Origin: Olleya aquimaris
GTDB taxonomy: Bacteria; Bacteroidota; Bacteroidia; Flavobacteriales; Flavobacteriaceae
Length of the DNA: 64,000 bases
Assembly (NCBI RefSeq): GCF_003259525.1
Contig: NZ_QLLO01000001.1
Span: 186,001-250,000, forward strand
Direction of reading: 5' to 3'
The position numbers and the translations under genes are program-made. Every line of letters begins with the position of its first letter. Within the stretch, counting starts at the first letter, position 1. Below the pieces are notes generated by a model. It did no database searches and had not been told where the DNA came from. It saw only the letters and a program-made list of their open reading frames with translations. This document shows, piece after piece, positions 46,031-54,596 of this stretch.

Positions 46031-47050
46031 ATGAAAATAATAGTCCCAATGGCTGGACGAGGCTCTCGTCTAAGACCACATAGTTTAACAGTACCAAAAC
46101 CACTAATTCCAGTTGCTGGTCAACCTATTGTTCACAGATTAGTAAAAGATATTGCTAAGGTATTAAACCAACCAATAACCGAAGTCGCTTTTGTATTAGG
46201 CGATCCAGCGTGGTTTGGAGATGAGGTAGTATCAAGTTTAAAAGAATTAGCAACCAGTTTGGGTGCAAAAGCATCCATTTATAGACAAGATCAACCGTTA
46301 GGTACTGGACATGCCATTATGTGTGCTAAAGACAGTTTATCTGGACCTGCAGTTATTGCTTATGCAGATACCTTAATTCGTGCAGATTTCAATTTAGATC
46401 CCGAAGCAGATGCAGTGATTTGGGTAAAACAAGTGGATCAACCAGAAGCTTATGGTGTGGTTAAGTTAAATGAGAAAAAAGAAATTGTAGAACTAGTAGA
46501 AAAACCAGAACAGTTTGTTAGCGATTTAGCAGTTATAGGTATCTATTATTTTAAAGAAGTTAGTCAATTAAAAGATCAGCTTCAAAAGGTGTTAGATAAT
46601 AACATTATTAATGGAGGCGAATACCAAATTAACGATGGTATCAAAGGGATGATGGCTGACAATAAAGTGTTTAAAACAGGTGAAGTTAGCGAGTGGATGG
46701 ACTGCGGAAACAAAGCCATAACATTAGAAACTAACCAGCGTATGCTAGGATTTTTAAAGGCTGATGGAGATGAGCAATTAGTGTCTAAGTCCGTTAAAAA
46801 TGAAAATTCAACTATAATAGAGCCTTGTTATATAGGTGACAACGTCGTTCTTAAAAACACTACAATTGGACCATTCGTTTCGGTTGGAAATAACTGTGTT
46901 ATTGAAGATTCAACCGTTAAAAATAGCCTAATTCAGAACCATACCACTATAAAAAATGCTAATTTAGACGACGCTATGATTGGTAATCATGTTAAGTTTG
47001 ATGGAACATTTACTAAAATTAGTATTGGCGATTATTCTGTTTTGGAATAA
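46031..47050 (+). CDS. sugar-phosphate nucleotidyltransferase with C-terminal left-handed beta-helix
   Basis: The N-terminal 240 residues form a nucleotidyltransferase (VPMAGRGSRLRPHSLTVPKP with the nucleotide-binding loop, YADTLIRADF near residue 116, VEKPEQFVSD, and EWMDCGN near residue 219). The C-terminal 80 residues have hexapeptide-type repeats (IIEPCYIGDNVVLKNTTIGP). This two-domain form makes an NDP-sugar, probably from a hexose-1-phosphate; the sugar is not evident. It differs from RfbA at 1401, which lacks the beta-helix domain. Confidence 0.88.
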   Translation: MKIIVPMAGRGSRLRPHSLTVPKPLIPVAGQPIVHRLVKDIAKVLNQPITEVAFVLGDPAWFGDEVVSSLKELATSLGAKASIYRQDQPLGTGHAIMCAKDSLSGPAVIAYADTLIRADFNLDPEADAVIWVKQVDQPEAYGVVKLNEKKEIVELVEKPEQFVSDLAVIGIYYFKEVSQLKDQLQKVLDNNIINGGEYQINDGIKGMMADNKVFKTGEVSEWMDCGNKAITLETNQRMLGFLKADGDEQLVSKSVKNENSTIIEPCYIGDNVVLKNTTIGPFVSVGNNCVIEDSTVKNSLIQNHTTIKNANLDDAMIGNHVKFDGTFTKISIGDYSVLE

Positions 47051-47051
47051 C

Positions 47052-47080
47052 GTAGTTCCAGTGAAAGCAGGAATCTCATG
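47052..47080. repeat. degenerate dispersed palindrome (GTTCC...AGCAGGAATC type)
   Basis: CGTAGTTCCAGTGAAAGCAG followed by GAATCTCAT is a degenerate copy of the family seen at 42931, immediately after the nucleotidyltransferase stop. Confidence 0.5.
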
Positions 47081-47162
47081 AATTTATCTAATGAAGTTTG
47101 GAACGACAATTGATTCATTTTATAAAATATAATCAAGATTCTCTTTTACAAGGGAAATAATT

Positions 47163-48527
47163 ATGAAAAAATCTATTTACATATTCATGCTAATTTTAGG
47201 AATCTTAATGTTTCCTCAGCATATCTATGCGCAAATAGATGGAGATACACCTCCAGATGACGATTTAGGCGATGTGTCTGATGCGTATCAAGAACATTTT
47301 TTTGAAGCTTTAAAGCAAAAAGGGATAGAAAATTACCAACGCGCAATTGAAAACTTACTAAAGTGTATAGAAATTGACGACTCTGATGCTATTTTATATT
47401 TCGAATTAGGAAAAAACTATAACCAACTTAAAAACTTTGGTGCTGCAGAAGAGGCGTTAAAAGAAGCAGTGAGTAAAATCCCTGATAACGAGTGGTTTTT
47501 AGATGAATTATATAGCACTTATATTCAGCAAAAAGAATATAAAAAAGCCATTAAAACAGTAAAACAACTGGTTAAATACCATCCAGATTATAAAGAAGAT
47601 TTAGCCAATATCTATATGCAAACGGGTGATTTTAAAGAGGCTTTAAAAATCTTAGACGAGTTGGATGATGAATTAGGAATCTCTAAAGATCGGGATATAC
47701 TAAGAAACCGAATTTATAATGCAACTGGTCGTAAAAAAGACCAAATAGAAAACTTAGAAGAGCGCGTCGATAAAAACCCAGAGTCTGAAGATACTTATCT
47801 TAGGTTAATCTATCGTTATAGCGAAAATGGTGATGTTAAAAAAGCATTTGAAACCGCCAAAAAACTATTGGAAGTTAACCCTAAGTCAGAGTTGGTCCAT
47901 CTTGCATTATATAAATTTTATTTAGATGAAGGCAATAATGACAAAGCCATACAGTCTATGAAAATCGCTTTGCAAAGCTCAGAAATTAACCCAGAATCTA
48001 AAATAAAAGTATTAGCAGACTTTGTGAGGTTTGTAAGTAAAAATCAACAATATGAAACTGATTTGGTTGAGGTCACTACAATGCTTACTAAAATAGAGTC
48101 AAGCGGTAAAACCTTAGTAGAATTAGCACAATATTATTTGCTGAAAGGCGAAAAACAAAAGGCACTTAATTTTTATGAAGAAGCGCTTCAAAAAGAAGAA
48201 GAAAACTTTGGGATTTTAAGAAACATCATCTTATTGCATATAGATTTACAACAGTTTGAAGAAGCCGAAAGAAAAAGTGATCAAGGGTTGGAGGTCTTCC
48301 CATCTCAACCAGTATTATACTTAGCCAATGGAGTGGCTTTAAATTATTTAAACAGACCAAAAGAAGCAATTGATAGCTTAGAAATGGGTCTGGATTATAT
48401 TATTGAAGACACCAAAATGGAAATAGATTTTTATAAGCAATTGGCTAAAGCTTACACAGCGACTAACAATTTTTCTAAAGCAAAAACGTTTAGTGATAAA
48501 GCTAAAAAATTAGAAGGTTTAAATTAA
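47163..48527 (+). CDS. exported tetratricopeptide-repeat protein
   Basis: A 454-residue protein with a cleavable signal peptide (about residues 1-23, ending IYAQ) followed by an acidic stretch and about ten TPR-like helical pairs through the C-terminus, for example FFEALKQKGIENYQRAIENL and AILYFELGKNYNQLKNFGAA. TPR proteins scaffold other proteins; here a periplasmic role is expected. Its stop shares one base with the next start, so it is coupled to the DUF4292 lipoprotein and, through it, to the EnvC-like gene. Confidence 0.85.
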   Translation: MKKSIYIFMLILGILMFPQHIYAQIDGDTPPDDDLGDVSDAYQEHFFEALKQKGIENYQRAIENLLKCIEIDDSDAILYFELGKNYNQLKNFGAAEEALKEAVSKIPDNEWFLDELYSTYIQQKEYKKAIKTVKQLVKYHPDYKEDLANIYMQTGDFKEALKILDELDDELGISKDRDILRNRIYNATGRKKDQIENLEERVDKNPESEDTYLRLIYRYSENGDVKKAFETAKKLLEVNPKSELVHLALYKFYLDEGNNDKAIQSMKIALQSSEINPESKIKVLADFVRFVSKNQQYETDLVEVTTMLTKIESSGKTLVELAQYYLLKGEKQKALNFYEEALQKEEENFGILRNIILLHIDLQQFEEAERKSDQGLEVFPSQPVLYLANGVALNYLNRPKEAIDSLEMGLDYIIEDTKMEIDFYKQLAKAYTATNNFSKAKTFSDKAKKLEGLN

Positions 48528-49300
48528 TGACATTTAAAAAAAACATAGCGTTTGCACTACTCCTGTTGGTGGTTATAGTTTCAGGCTGTAAAGGTACTAA
48601 AACAGCTGCGTCTGATGGTAAAATTAATACCAAGTTAACCGCTAAACAACTTATTAAAAACAGCAATAAGGCTACAACAAATTTTACAACTTTAGTTGGA
48701 AAACTAAAGCTTGAGTACATTCAAAAAGGGAAATCTGACGGAACAACAGTTAGTTTTAGAATGGAAAAAGACAAAACTATTTGGATGAGCAAATTAGGGA
48801 TTGCTAAAGTCTTAATTACACCAAATAGAGTAGCGTTTTACAACAAATGGGACAACACCTATTTTGATGGTGACTTTGCTTATTTAAGCGATTTGTTAGG
48901 GACAGATTTAGACTTTTACAAGGTTCAGAACTTGTTGTTAGGTCAATCATTGTTTAATTTAGAAGATGATAAATACGAGATTTCTGCTAACGATACATCA
49001 TACATTTTACAACCTAAAAATCAACGTGACTTGTTTGAGTTGTTTTTGTTTGTAAACCCATCACATTTTAAAATGGATGCGCAAGAAATTGCACAACCTA
49101 AGGATAAGCGTATCTTACATATTGACTACTTAACCTATCAAGAAGTAGACAAAAAAACACTACCAGAACGCACTAAAATACTTGCAATAGAAGATGACGA
49201 GCAACTAGTTATAAATCTTGAATTAAAATCGGTAAAGTTAAACGAAGAGGTTCGTTTTCCGTTTACTATTCCTTCAGGTTATAAAAAAATCGAGCTGTAA
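48527..49300 (+). CDS. DUF4292 lipoprotein
   Basis: A 257-residue lipoprotein with signal ending VVIVSGC (Cys at about residue 21). The mature part shows DUF4292 features: a TLVGKLKLEYIQKGKSDGTT strand pair, KTIWMSKLGIAKVLITPNRV and YFDGDFAYLSDLLG. The fold is LolA/LolB-like as I recall, so a lipoprotein or lipid carrier role is possible but unproven. It sits between the TPR gene and the EnvC-like gene with gaps of one shared base and three bases. Confidence 0.88.
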   Translation: MTFKKNIAFALLLLVVIVSGCKGTKTAASDGKINTKLTAKQLIKNSNKATTNFTTLVGKLKLEYIQKGKSDGTTVSFRMEKDKTIWMSKLGIAKVLITPNRVAFYNKWDNTYFDGDFAYLSDLLGTDLDFYKVQNLLLGQSLFNLEDDKYEISANDTSYILQPKNQRDLFELFLFVNPSHFKMDAQEIAQPKDKRILHIDYLTYQEVDKKTLPERTKILAIEDDEQLVINLELKSVKLNEEVRFPFTIPSGYKKIEL

Positions 49301-49303
49301 TTT

Positions 49304-50533
49304 ATGAAGTATAGCAACTTACTATTTGTAATAATTGGTTTTGTTTTATTAGGCAGTTCTTCCGCTTTAGCGCAAAAAAACAAAATAGATCAATTAGAAG
49401 CCAGGCGATTAGAGATAAAAAATCAGATTAAACAGATTAATAATTTACTGTTTAAAAACCAATCTAAACAAAAAAGTCAAACCTCTATTATTGAAGATTT
49501 AAACTACAAGCTTGGTGTTAGACGCAATTTGATAAAAGTCACTAATCAACAGGCTAATTTGATTAATAGAGAGATTAATACTAATCAAAAAAAGATAACA
49601 GCATTACGCGATGAATTGGAAGTATTAAAAGCCAATTATGCTAAAACCATCCAAACTGCTTATAAAAACAAAAGAAGCCAGAATCGGGTTATGTTTTTGC
49701 TGTCTTCTAGTAATTTTAGGCAGGCTTACAAGCGTTTACAGTACATGAATCAGTACTCTAAATACCAAAAGCAACAAGGCGAAGATATTAAAGAAAAAAC
49801 CTTGAAGCTTCAACAGTTAAATTTAGAATTAGCGCAACAAAAAGCAGATAAGGATAAATTAATTGCTGAAAATAAAGAAGTCCAAAAAGCTTTGGAAGCA
49901 GATATGAAGCAGCATGAAACTGTGATGGCTTCCATAAAAAAAGATTTAAATAAATACACTGCACAAATTAAAAAGAAACAGCAAGAAGCTAGAGAAATAG
50001 ATCGAGAAATAGATCGAATTATTAAAGAAGCTATTGTTAACTCTAACAAAAAAGCTGGAAACACTAATACTGCAAAATCGTCTACTACTTTTGCATTAAC
50101 TGCTGAAGCCAAATTAATAGCCAAAGACTTTTTAAATAACAAAGGAAAATTACCTTGGCCAGTAGAAAAAGGGTTAGTAAAAGTAAAGTATGGTGTTCAG
50201 CGCCATCCAACAGACGCTTCATTAACTATTAATAGTAGTGGTGTGCGTATTGCTACAGAAGAAAATGCAATTGTTAGAGCAGTTTTTAAAGGTGAAGTAT
50301 TAAAAATTATTGTTCAAAAAAGAGGAAATCCAACAGTATTAATCAAACACGGAGATTACATTACAGCTTACCATAATCTTAAAAAAATATCCGTAAAACC
50401 TGGAGATACTATTGAAACTAAACAAGAAATAGGCGAAGTGTTTACCAATGGTGAAGGCGAAACCTTATTGTGGTTTAGTTTATATAAAAACAACAAATCT
50501 GTTAATCCTGCAGAATGGATTTATAAGATGTAA
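49304..50533 (+). CDS. EnvC-like murein hydrolase activator (coiled coil plus degenerate LytM domain)
   Basis: The 409-residue protein has a signal peptide (ending ALAQ near residue 23), a long coiled coil (about 25-240) and a C-terminal M23/LytM domain. In that domain the metal ligands look lost: the usual HxxxD region reads NSSGVRIAT, the usual HxH near the end reads LLWFSLYKNN, and only AYHNL keeps a His. EnvC of other bacteria is likewise inactive and activates amidases at the division site, so I predict an activator. The cognate amidase is not in the window. Confidence 0.85.
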   Translation: MKYSNLLFVIIGFVLLGSSSALAQKNKIDQLEARRLEIKNQIKQINNLLFKNQSKQKSQTSIIEDLNYKLGVRRNLIKVTNQQANLINREINTNQKKITALRDELEVLKANYAKTIQTAYKNKRSQNRVMFLLSSSNFRQAYKRLQYMNQYSKYQKQQGEDIKEKTLKLQQLNLELAQQKADKDKLIAENKEVQKALEADMKQHETVMASIKKDLNKYTAQIKKKQQEAREIDREIDRIIKEAIVNSNKKAGNTNTAKSSTTFALTAEAKLIAKDFLNNKGKLPWPVEKGLVKVKYGVQRHPTDASLTINSSGVRIATEENAIVRAVFKGEVLKIIVQKRGNPTVLIKHGDYITAYHNLKKISVKPGDTIETKQEIGEVFTNGEGETLLWFSLYKNNKSVNPAEWIYKM

Positions 50534-51073
50534 TTACTCAAAAAGCGCCTTCAACTCTGTCGCATCATTAGGTTTCATTTTACCAGCTAATACTAGACTT
50601 AATTGTTTTCTGCGTAAAGCACCTTGGAAACGTTCAATTTCTAACTCGGTTTCTGGGACTAATTCTGGGACACGTACAGGTCTTCCTGTTTCATCTACAG
50701 CAACAAATGTATAAATGGCTTCGTTGGCTTTTGCTTTTACACCAGATTCTCTGTCTTCTATCCAAACATCAATATATATCTCCATAGAGCTTTTAAAGGC
50801 TCTAGACACCTTAGCATCAACTGTTACCACGCTACCTAAAGGGATGGCTCTATTAAAAGCCACATGGTTAACAGAAGCGGTTACAACAATACGTCTGGAG
50901 TGTCGTCTGGCACTAATACCTGCAGCTCTGTCCATTCGTGCTAATAATTCGCCACCAAACAAATTATTGATTGGGTTGGTTTCACCTGGTAAAACCATAT
51001 CTGTCATTATTGTTCTAGAATCTTTAGGTGTTTTTGCTTCCATTAAATGTTTTAAAATGTGTTTCCGAAACAT
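50534..51073 (-). CDS. acyl-CoA thioesterase, hotdog fold (YciA-like)
   Basis: A 179-residue hotdog-fold protein with NPINNLFGGELLARMDRAAG (the Asn/Asp-containing active-site helix) near residue 33, VTASVNHVAFNRAIPLGSVV, and YTFVAVDETGRPV. It hydrolyses acyl-CoA thioesters in the cytoplasm. The frame starts at the ATG at 51073; an ATG at 51043 is an equally plausible start, and both lie after the -7 element at 51093-51100. It converges tail to tail with the EnvC-like gene with no gap. Confidence 0.88.
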   Translation of the reverse strand: MFRKHILKHLMEAKTPKDSRTIMTDMVLPGETNPINNLFGGELLARMDRAAGISARRHSRRIVVTASVNHVAFNRAIPLGSVVTVDAKVSRAFKSSMEIYIDVWIEDRESGVKAKANEAIYTFVAVDETGRPVRVPELVPETELEIERFQGALRRKQLSLVLAGKMKPNDATELKALFE

Positions 51074-51092
51074 CGGAACTTTAATTACGCTA

Positions 51093-51100
51093 CAAAGGTA
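51093..51100 (-). promoter_or_regulatory. -7 promoter element for the thioesterase gene
   Basis: Reads TACCTTTG on the minus strand, an exact TAnnTTTG match, 19 bases before the ATG at 51073. No clear -33 TTG at the consensus spacing. Confidence 0.55.
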
Positions 51101-51163
51101 AACCGATTTAAAATTTCAGCCATAAAATTTAGAATTAATTAAGAATTAAGCATTTTAAAATAA

Positions 51164-51197
51164 AAAAGACCTTTCAATATTAATTAAAAGGTCTTTT
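51164..51197 (-). terminator. terminator after the HU/SPOR gene
   Basis: An 11-bp stem (AAAAGACCTTT / AAAGGTCTTTT) with a 12-base AT-rich loop and flanking A/T runs. It lies 24 bases downstream of the HU/SPOR stop on the minus strand and upstream of the thioesterase promoter, so it separates the two minus-strand genes. Confidence 0.85.
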
Positions 51198-51220
51198 AAA
51201 ATAGGTTTAAAGTATTACAC

Positions 51221-52156
51221 TTAGTCTAACTTTTTAATAAGCAACCAAGCATCTTTGTTGTGTTCTTTTCTTATAGTGTTTAAAGCTTGTAAGGCGTCTT
51301 GTCTGTCTGTATAACTCGCATAAGCGACTTGATGTAAGCCATATTTGTTTTCGCCTATTTTACGTGCTTTAAATCCTTTGCCTTGTAATTGTGCTACTTT
51401 TTTATCGGAGTTTGCTTCTACCCTAAACGCACCAGCAACCACATGATAATTTCCAGTTTGTTTGTTAACGTTTAACGTAATAGCAGGTAACGGATTACTA
51501 ATAACAAAAGTAGCTTCTTGAATGTTGCTTTCTAATTGTTTATTAGCCTCTTCTTGTGCTATTTGGTTGTGTTGGTCTACATTATTAACGTAGTTATTAA
51601 AACCAAAACCAGCCATTCCTAAAGCAACAACTGCAATTGCAGCATATTTTAAATAGGATTTACTTTTGCGTTTTTCTGGTGTTACAGCAATAGGGATTAC
51701 TTTTTCAATAGTTTCTACTTCTTCTTTGTAAACCTCACGGGTTACAGCAGGAGATACAAATTGAGACAATCCAAAAGCATCAGTTAAATAATTTAAATGG
51801 TACGATGGGCTAAACTCTATTTTACCATTACTGTTTAATACTAAATCACCAATATTTTCAAAGCTTAGCGTTTCGCCTTCAATTAAATAAGATTTTAAAG
51901 ACTTAACACGTTTAGATAAGTTTTGTAAAGCAGTTTCAAACGGAATTTTTTCTATTTCTGCAATATAATGTGCCAACAAACCATCGTTGGTTTGTATTTG
52001 TTCGTTAAACGATAATTGTTTTTTTGGTGGATAAAATGCATTGGTACTTTGATGCACTTCTGCAGATTGACGTTGTGTTAAAAACGATCCAAACTCTGGA
52101 ACCGTAACACAGTCATATCTGTATAATAAATCACTGATGTATTGTTCTAATTGCAT
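51221..52156 (-). CDS. HU-CCDC81-like plus SPOR domain membrane protein
   Basis: A 311-residue protein with an N-terminal HU/CCDC81-like region (MQLEQYISDLLYRYDCVTVP, then EFGSFLTQRQSAEVH) of about 140 residues, one membrane helix at about 171-187 (YAAIAVVALGMAGFGF) and a C-terminal SPOR domain (NYHVVAGAFRVEANSDKKVA). SPOR domains bind denuded peptidoglycan at division sites; the N-terminal part is cytoplasmic and may bind DNA or protein. This fusion is typical of Bacteroidota. The promoter element at 52162 leaves almost no leader. Confidence 0.88.
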   Translation of the reverse strand: MQLEQYISDLLYRYDCVTVPEFGSFLTQRQSAEVHQSTNAFYPPKKQLSFNEQIQTNDGLLAHYIAEIEKIPFETALQNLSKRVKSLKSYLIEGETLSFENIGDLVLNSNGKIEFSPSYHLNYLTDAFGLSQFVSPAVTREVYKEEVETIEKVIPIAVTPEKRKSKSYLKYAAIAVVALGMAGFGFNNYVNNVDQHNQIAQEEANKQLESNIQEATFVISNPLPAITLNVNKQTGNYHVVAGAFRVEANSDKKVAQLQGKGFKARKIGENKYGLHQVAYASYTDRQDALQALNTIRKEHNKDAWLLIKKLD

Positions 52157-52161
52157 ACTAA

Positions 52162-52169
52162 CAAAGTTA
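52162..52169 (-). promoter_or_regulatory. possible -7 promoter element for the HU/SPOR gene
   Basis: Reads TAACTTTG on the minus strand, five bases before the ATG. If used, the transcript would be leaderless or nearly so. The -33 element is not clear. Confidence 0.4.
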
Positions 52170-52262
52170 GAAATTTTTAAAAACCAATAAAATTTAGCAG
52201 GTATTAGTTATTAACAGGCTTAAATTTCTTTTCTTGTAGTTTCAAAATCAGCGATATAAAAC

Positions 52263-53366
52263 ATGAAAGACGAGCAATTATTGCACATTTTGGCACTTCA
52301 ACATGTCTCTAAAATAGGAGACACAACCGCAAAAAAGCTAATTAACCATTGCGGAAGTGCAGAAGCAGTATTTAAAGAAAAAAAGCAAAATCTATTAAAA
52401 ATAGATGGTATTGGAGAGATAATTTTAAAAGAAATTTATAAATCTAACCATTTAGAAGCAGCAGAAAGTGAGCTTAAATTTATTAAGGACGAACAGATAA
52501 AGTACCACTATTTTACAGACGAGTCCTATCCTGAAAACTTAAAGCATTGTATTGATAGCCCAATTTTATTGTTTGAAAGCGGAAACATAAACCTTAATAA
52601 TAAGCATATTATTAGTATTGTTGGTGCTAGAAAAATAACAACTTCTGGTATTGCGTTTTGCGAAAAATTGGTTGAAGATTTAGCTATTTACAACCCAATT
52701 ATAGTTTCTGGTTTTGCTTATGGTACAGATATTACAGCACAAAAGGCTGCAATAAAACACAAACTACAAACTATTGGGTGTTTAGCTCACGGATTAAACC
52801 AGATTTATCCTAAAGTGCACAAAAAATATGTTGCTGAGGTCGAAAATAATGGTGGATTTTTTACCGATTTTTGGAGTAGCGATGCGTTTGACCGTAATAA
52901 TTTTTTAAAACGCAACCGAGTTATAGCTGGTTTAAGCCAAGCTACGATAGTTATTGAGTCTGCCGAAAAAGGAGGAAGCCTAGTAACCGCAGACATAGCC
53001 AATTCTTACAACAGAGATGTTTTTGCTGTTCCTGGTCGCACAACAGATAGCCAAAGTGTAGGTTGTAATAATTTAATAAAACAACAAAAAGCACATTTAT
53101 TGTCCACTCCATTAGATGTTCCGTATATTTTAAATTGGCAATTAGAAGATTTAAAAAAACCTGCAGTTCAAAAACAATTGTTTGTCCAGTTAGATACTGA
53201 TGAAAAACAAGTTTATAATTATCTAAAAGAGAATGATAAGCAATTATTGGACGTTATAGCTCTAAATTGTAATATGCCAACGTATAAATTAGCAGGAATA
53301 CTATTAAATATGGAATTAAAAGGAGTGATTAGACCGCTTCCAGGAAAATTATTTGAGGTTATTTAA
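52263..53366 (+). CDS. dprA: DNA-processing protein DprA
   Basis: DprA binds incoming single-stranded DNA during transformation and loads RecA. The 367-residue protein has an N-terminal helix-hairpin-helix/SAM-like region, then the Rossmann domain with ISIVGARKITTSG near residue 118, SGFAYGTDITAQKAA, GCLAHGLNQIYP, NFLKRNRVIAGLS and SAEKGGSLVTADIA, and a small C-terminal winged-helix. It is full length. The last eight bases overlap the small minus-strand gene at 53359. Confidence 0.95.
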   Translation: MKDEQLLHILALQHVSKIGDTTAKKLINHCGSAEAVFKEKKQNLLKIDGIGEIILKEIYKSNHLEAAESELKFIKDEQIKYHYFTDESYPENLKHCIDSPILLFESGNINLNNKHIISIVGARKITTSGIAFCEKLVEDLAIYNPIIVSGFAYGTDITAQKAAIKHKLQTIGCLAHGLNQIYPKVHKKYVAEVENNGGFFTDFWSSDAFDRNNFLKRNRVIAGLSQATIVIESAEKGGSLVTADIANSYNRDVFAVPGRTTDSQSVGCNNLIKQQKAHLLSTPLDVPYILNWQLEDLKKPAVQKQLFVQLDTDEKQVYNYLKENDKQLLDVIALNCNMPTYKLAGILLNMELKGVIRPLPGKLFEVI

Positions 53367-53523
53367 AAATAAAAAATAATATTAAAACGATACCTGCTAG
53401 TATAATTGAAATATTAAAATAACTAATTAAATAGTAGGTATCATAAATGTTTAGAGTTAAATATTTGTTTTTAAATACAATCCCTAAAATTATAAGTACA
53501 ACAATAATTGTTATTATTTTCAA
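53359..53523 (-). CDS. small two-helix membrane protein (54 residues)
   Basis: Directly after the trpS stop on the minus strand there is a 55-codon frame with TTG start at 53523 and TAA at 53359-53361. The product is very hydrophobic with two helices, MKIITIIVVLIILGIVF and FNISIILAGIVLILFFIFK, joined by KNKYLTLNIYDTYYLISY. The start lies one base past the trpS stop and the end overlaps dprA by eight bases, so the frame fills the whole gap. Its length, the bipartite hydrophobicity and its placement argue for a real gene cotranscribed with trpS. No family recognised. Confidence 0.6.
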   Translation of the reverse strand: MKIITIIVVLIILGIVFKNKYLTLNIYDTYYLISYFNISIILAGIVLILFFIFK

Positions 53524-53524
53524 A

Positions 53525-54493
53525 TTAATACCCAACCTTTTTCCTAACTCTTTTTAGCACGTCATCTGCAACAACTTTAGCTTTTTGTGCACCTTTAGCT
53601 AGAGCATCATCAATTTCATTTAAGTTAGCCATAAAGTGGTTGTAACGTTCGCGTTCTGTTTTAAAGGTGTCTAAAATTAACTCATATAATGCTTGCTTAG
53701 CATGTCCATAACCATAATTACCGTTTTGGTAATTAGCTTTCATGGTTGCTATTTCTTGATCTGAAGCTAATAAACTATATAAAGCAAAACAATTACATAT
53801 TGACCAGTCTTTTGGATCTTCTAAAGGTGTGCTATCAGTTTCAATAGACATGATTTGCTTACGCAATTTCTTTTCTGGTAAAAAGATATCGATAATATTC
53901 CCTTTACTTTTACTCATTTTTTCACCATCTGTACCTGGAATCAACATGGTGTCTTTCTGTATTTTAGCTTCAGGAAGGACAAAGGTGTCGCCCATTTTTG
54001 CATGAAAACGCGAAGCAACATCACGTGTCATTTCTATATGTTGTTCTTGATCTTTCCCAACAGGAATTATCTGTGCATCATACAATAAAATATCTGCTGC
54101 CATTAGCATAGGATAGGTAAATAGCCCACCATTAACATCGTCTAATCGGTCTGCTTTGTCTTTAAAACTATGTGCTAGTTCTAAACGCTTAAAAGGAAAG
54201 AAACAATTTAAATACCAAGCCAATTCAGTAACCTGTGGCACATCGCTTTGTCTATAAAACACCGTTTTATCAATATCTAATCCAAATGCTAACCAAGTGG
54301 CAGCGGTAGAATAGGTGTTGTGTCTTAAAGTTTCACCATCTTTAATTTGAGTTAAAGAATGTAAGTCTGCAATAAACAAAAACGATTCGTTTTTTGCATC
54401 ATTTGCTAATGCAATAGCTGGTTTTAATGCGCCTAATATATTTCCTAAATGTGGTGTTCCTGTACTTTGTATTCCTGTAAGTATTCTTGCCAT
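53525..54493 (-). CDS. trpS: tryptophanyl-tRNA synthetase
   Basis: TrpS charges tRNA(Trp). The class I signatures are present: TGIQSTGTPHLGNILGALKP (HIGH-type) near the N-terminus and KMSKSKGN (KMSKS) near residue 193, with NCFFPFKRLELAHSFKDK between them. At 322 residues from the ATG at 54493 it is full length; a GTG two codons upstream is less likely. It has its own promoter at 54541-54571. Confidence 0.97.
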   Translation of the reverse strand: MARILTGIQSTGTPHLGNILGALKPAIALANDAKNESFLFIADLHSLTQIKDGETLRHNTYSTAATWLAFGLDIDKTVFYRQSDVPQVTELAWYLNCFFPFKRLELAHSFKDKADRLDDVNGGLFTYPMLMAADILLYDAQIIPVGKDQEQHIEMTRDVASRFHAKMGDTFVLPEAKIQKDTMLIPGTDGEKMSKSKGNIIDIFLPEKKLRKQIMSIETDSTPLEDPKDWSICNCFALYSLLASDQEIATMKANYQNGNYGYGHAKQALYELILDTFKTERERYNHFMANLNEIDDALAKGAQKAKVVADDVLKRVRKKVGY

Positions 54494-54540
54494 GCTCACT
54501 TTCCGCTACAGCGAAAATCTTTTTTAATTAAACTTAAAAG

Positions 54541-54571
54541 CAAAGGTAATTTTTTTAGTAGAATAGCTCAA
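54541..54571 (-). promoter_or_regulatory. promoter for trpS, TTG-N20-TACCTTTG
   Basis: On the minus strand TTG (54571-54569), 20 bases, then TACCTTTG (54548-54541). The -7 element is exact and the spacing is one base from consensus. The leader would be about 40 bases. Confidence 0.6.
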
Positions 54572-54596
54572 TTAATTTAATTAGTTTTGACAGCTA

